From an uncultured bacterium (GTDB taxonomy: Bacteria; Pseudomonadota; Alphaproteobacteria; Rhodospirillales; Rhodospirillaceae): a stretch of DNA of 15,869 nt. The notes under the pieces are model-generated. The model was not told where the DNA came from, searched no databases, and was given only the letters and a program-made list of their open reading frames with translations. Both the position numbers and the translations under genes were made by a program. The stretch is taken from NCBI GenBank assembly GCA_903896775.1, contig CAITZE010000146.1:1-15869 (forward strand), read 5' to 3'. Below, piece by piece: positions 14,981-15,869 of the stretch (position 1 is the first letter of the stretch; each line of letters opens with the position of its first letter).

Positions 14981-15869
14981 GTGAATGTGACTACGAATCT
15001 GGACGCCTCGTCCTCCCGCCTAACGGTGCCGTTAACGAAGGCGCGCGCCGTTGAAGATTATGCTTGGACGGCTGTTCACGCCTTGCCGCTGATTGCCGGC
15101 GTGCTTGCGCTGCTCAGCAGCGCAAGCGCTCTGACGGGCTGGGCCTTCGATATCGAAGTTCTCAAACGTCTCCGGCCCGAGTGGCCGCCGCAAACGCCGA
15201 TTGCCGGGCTTTGCCTCGCGCTTCTGGGATGCGCGCTGACCTTACGCGCATGGCCCAGGCTGCGCTGGCTTGCGTTCACCGCGAGCGCTGCCGTCGTGGT
15301 GCTGGAGTCCATCAAGTTCGCGGCAATTCTGCGCGGTGTCCCGACCTTCGTCGATCAACTCCTGTTTGCGTCGAAGGTAACGCCGACGGTCGTGACCGCG
15401 CCTAACACGACCGTCTGCCTGATTCTGCTCGGGTGTGCGGCCATGTTATTTTCCGGCGCGCCGGCGCGGTTCTCTGTCGCCGCCCGCGTTTTGGTCGTAA
15501 GCGCGGCCGTCATCGCCACGATCGCCCTGGTTGGTTATGTGGCCGGCGTGCTCGGCCTTTATCAGATCGCGAGCCTCGCCCCTATGCGTCTGCAAACGGC
15601 GGTCACGGCCATTGTCGTGGCATTGGGTCTTTTGTGCATCCGCGATCCGCAAAACGCGCAAGCTGCCGCCAAGACCTTGCCTTTCAGCGCCAGCCTTTTG
15701 ATCTCGATGTTCACGCTTCTGATCCTGATCCTGAGCGCGAGTTTCTGGGGCGAGCGGCAGGCGGACGCCACCAACCAGTTGACGCTCACCACCCAAGCGC
15801 AAGCCCTGGAGACGGCTGAAATCTTCTCGACGCTTCAGGATGCCGAGATCGGTCAACGCGGCTATTTGA
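14981..15869 (+). CDS. N-terminal part of a membrane sensor with CHASE3 domain (truncated by window edge)
   Basis: The frame from GTG 14981 (GGAAAG 8 bases upstream; GTG 14987 is an alternative, and no ATG occurs after the stop at 14933) stays open to the right edge. The visible part has a hydrophobic N-terminal domain of about seven helices with PEWPPQTPIAGLCLALLG, then VDQLLF...APNTTVCLILLG, then MRLQTAVTAIVVALGLL, a repeated pattern common ahead of signalling modules. A further helix (near SLLISMFTLLILILSASFWG) follows, then STLQDAEIGQRGYL, the hallmark of CHASE3. Such proteins end in histidine kinase or diguanylate cyclase modules; the output here is outside. It lies 61 bases after the hydrolase with no terminator between, so co-transcription is possible. 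Confidence 0.85.
   Translation, partial: MNVTTNLDASSSRLTVPLTKARAVEDYAWTAVHALPLIAGVLALLSSASALTGWAFDIEVLKRLRPEWPPQTPIAGLCLALLGCALTLRAWPRLRWLAFTASAAVVVLESIKFAAILRGVPTFVDQLLFASKVTPTVVTAPNTTVCLILLGCAAMLFSGAPARFSVAARVLVVSAAVIATIALVGYVAGVLGLYQIASLAPMRLQTAVTAIVVALGLLCIRDPQNAQAAAKTLPFSASLLISMFTLLILILSASFWGERQADATNQLTLTTQAQALETAEIFSTLQDAEIGQRGYL

Noticed and set aside
15021..15034. Palindrome TAACGG-TG-CCGTTA
   Set aside because: It lies in the first codons of the sensor gene; a 6-bp dyad of this kind can occur by chance and nothing else supports an operator.
15064..15405. 113-codon + frame near the right edge
   Set aside because: The frame from GTG 14981 encodes a coherent membrane domain and CHASE3 start over the same bases.

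Overview
The window reads as chromosomal DNA of a GC-rich alphaproteobacterium. Supporting signs are the strong G/C preference at third codon positions, several GTG/TTG starts, long antisense shadow ORFs, and proteins of alphaproteobacterial flavour. The species cannot be fixed from the sequence. All genes lie on the + strand. No rRNA, tRNA, insertion sequence, phage structural gene or CRISPR array is visible, and no gene-free stretch exceeds 300 bases.

Layout. (1) 1-2127: the 3' part of an adenine-specific DNA methyltransferase fused to a target-recognition domain, cut by the left edge, followed 2 bases later by a very acidic 70-residue unknown protein. (2) 2183-6724: a protein with ten perfectly spaced TPRs and a GT41 (O-GlcNAc transferase/SPINDLY) catalytic domain, then a multi-spanning GT-C (GT39-like) membrane glycosyltransferase. 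Two adjacent dyads lie between them. (3) 6878-8167: a 12-TM major facilitator symporter closed by a good intrinsic terminator at 8220-8249. A TATAAT element lies just before and against this terminator. (4) 8248-9170: a small HTH_36-type winged-helix protein whose 3' end carries three palindromes 22-23 bp apart, then an AT-rich stretch, then a 91-residue unknown protein with its own promoter, dyad and strong ribosome binding site. (5) 9414-14919: an efflux operon of RND periplasmic adaptor, RND inner-membrane pump and an exported NylB/class C beta-lactamase-like serine hydrolase. A hairpin terminator lies at 9314-9342 upstream. (6) 14981-right edge: the N-terminal membrane part and start of a CHASE3 domain of a sensor protein, truncated by the window.

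How they work together. Adaptor, pump and hydrolase are tightly packed and probably co-transcribed. No outer-membrane factor is encoded, so a TolC-like partner must come from elsewhere. The sensor 61 bases downstream could belong to the same unit. The GT41 and GT-C enzymes are neighbours, but one should act in the cytosol and the other in the membrane, so a shared pathway is only an inference. The least explained part is 8200-8900: HTH gene, palindrome triplet and AT-rich tract. It looks like a self-regulated locus or, more speculatively, an origin-like module.
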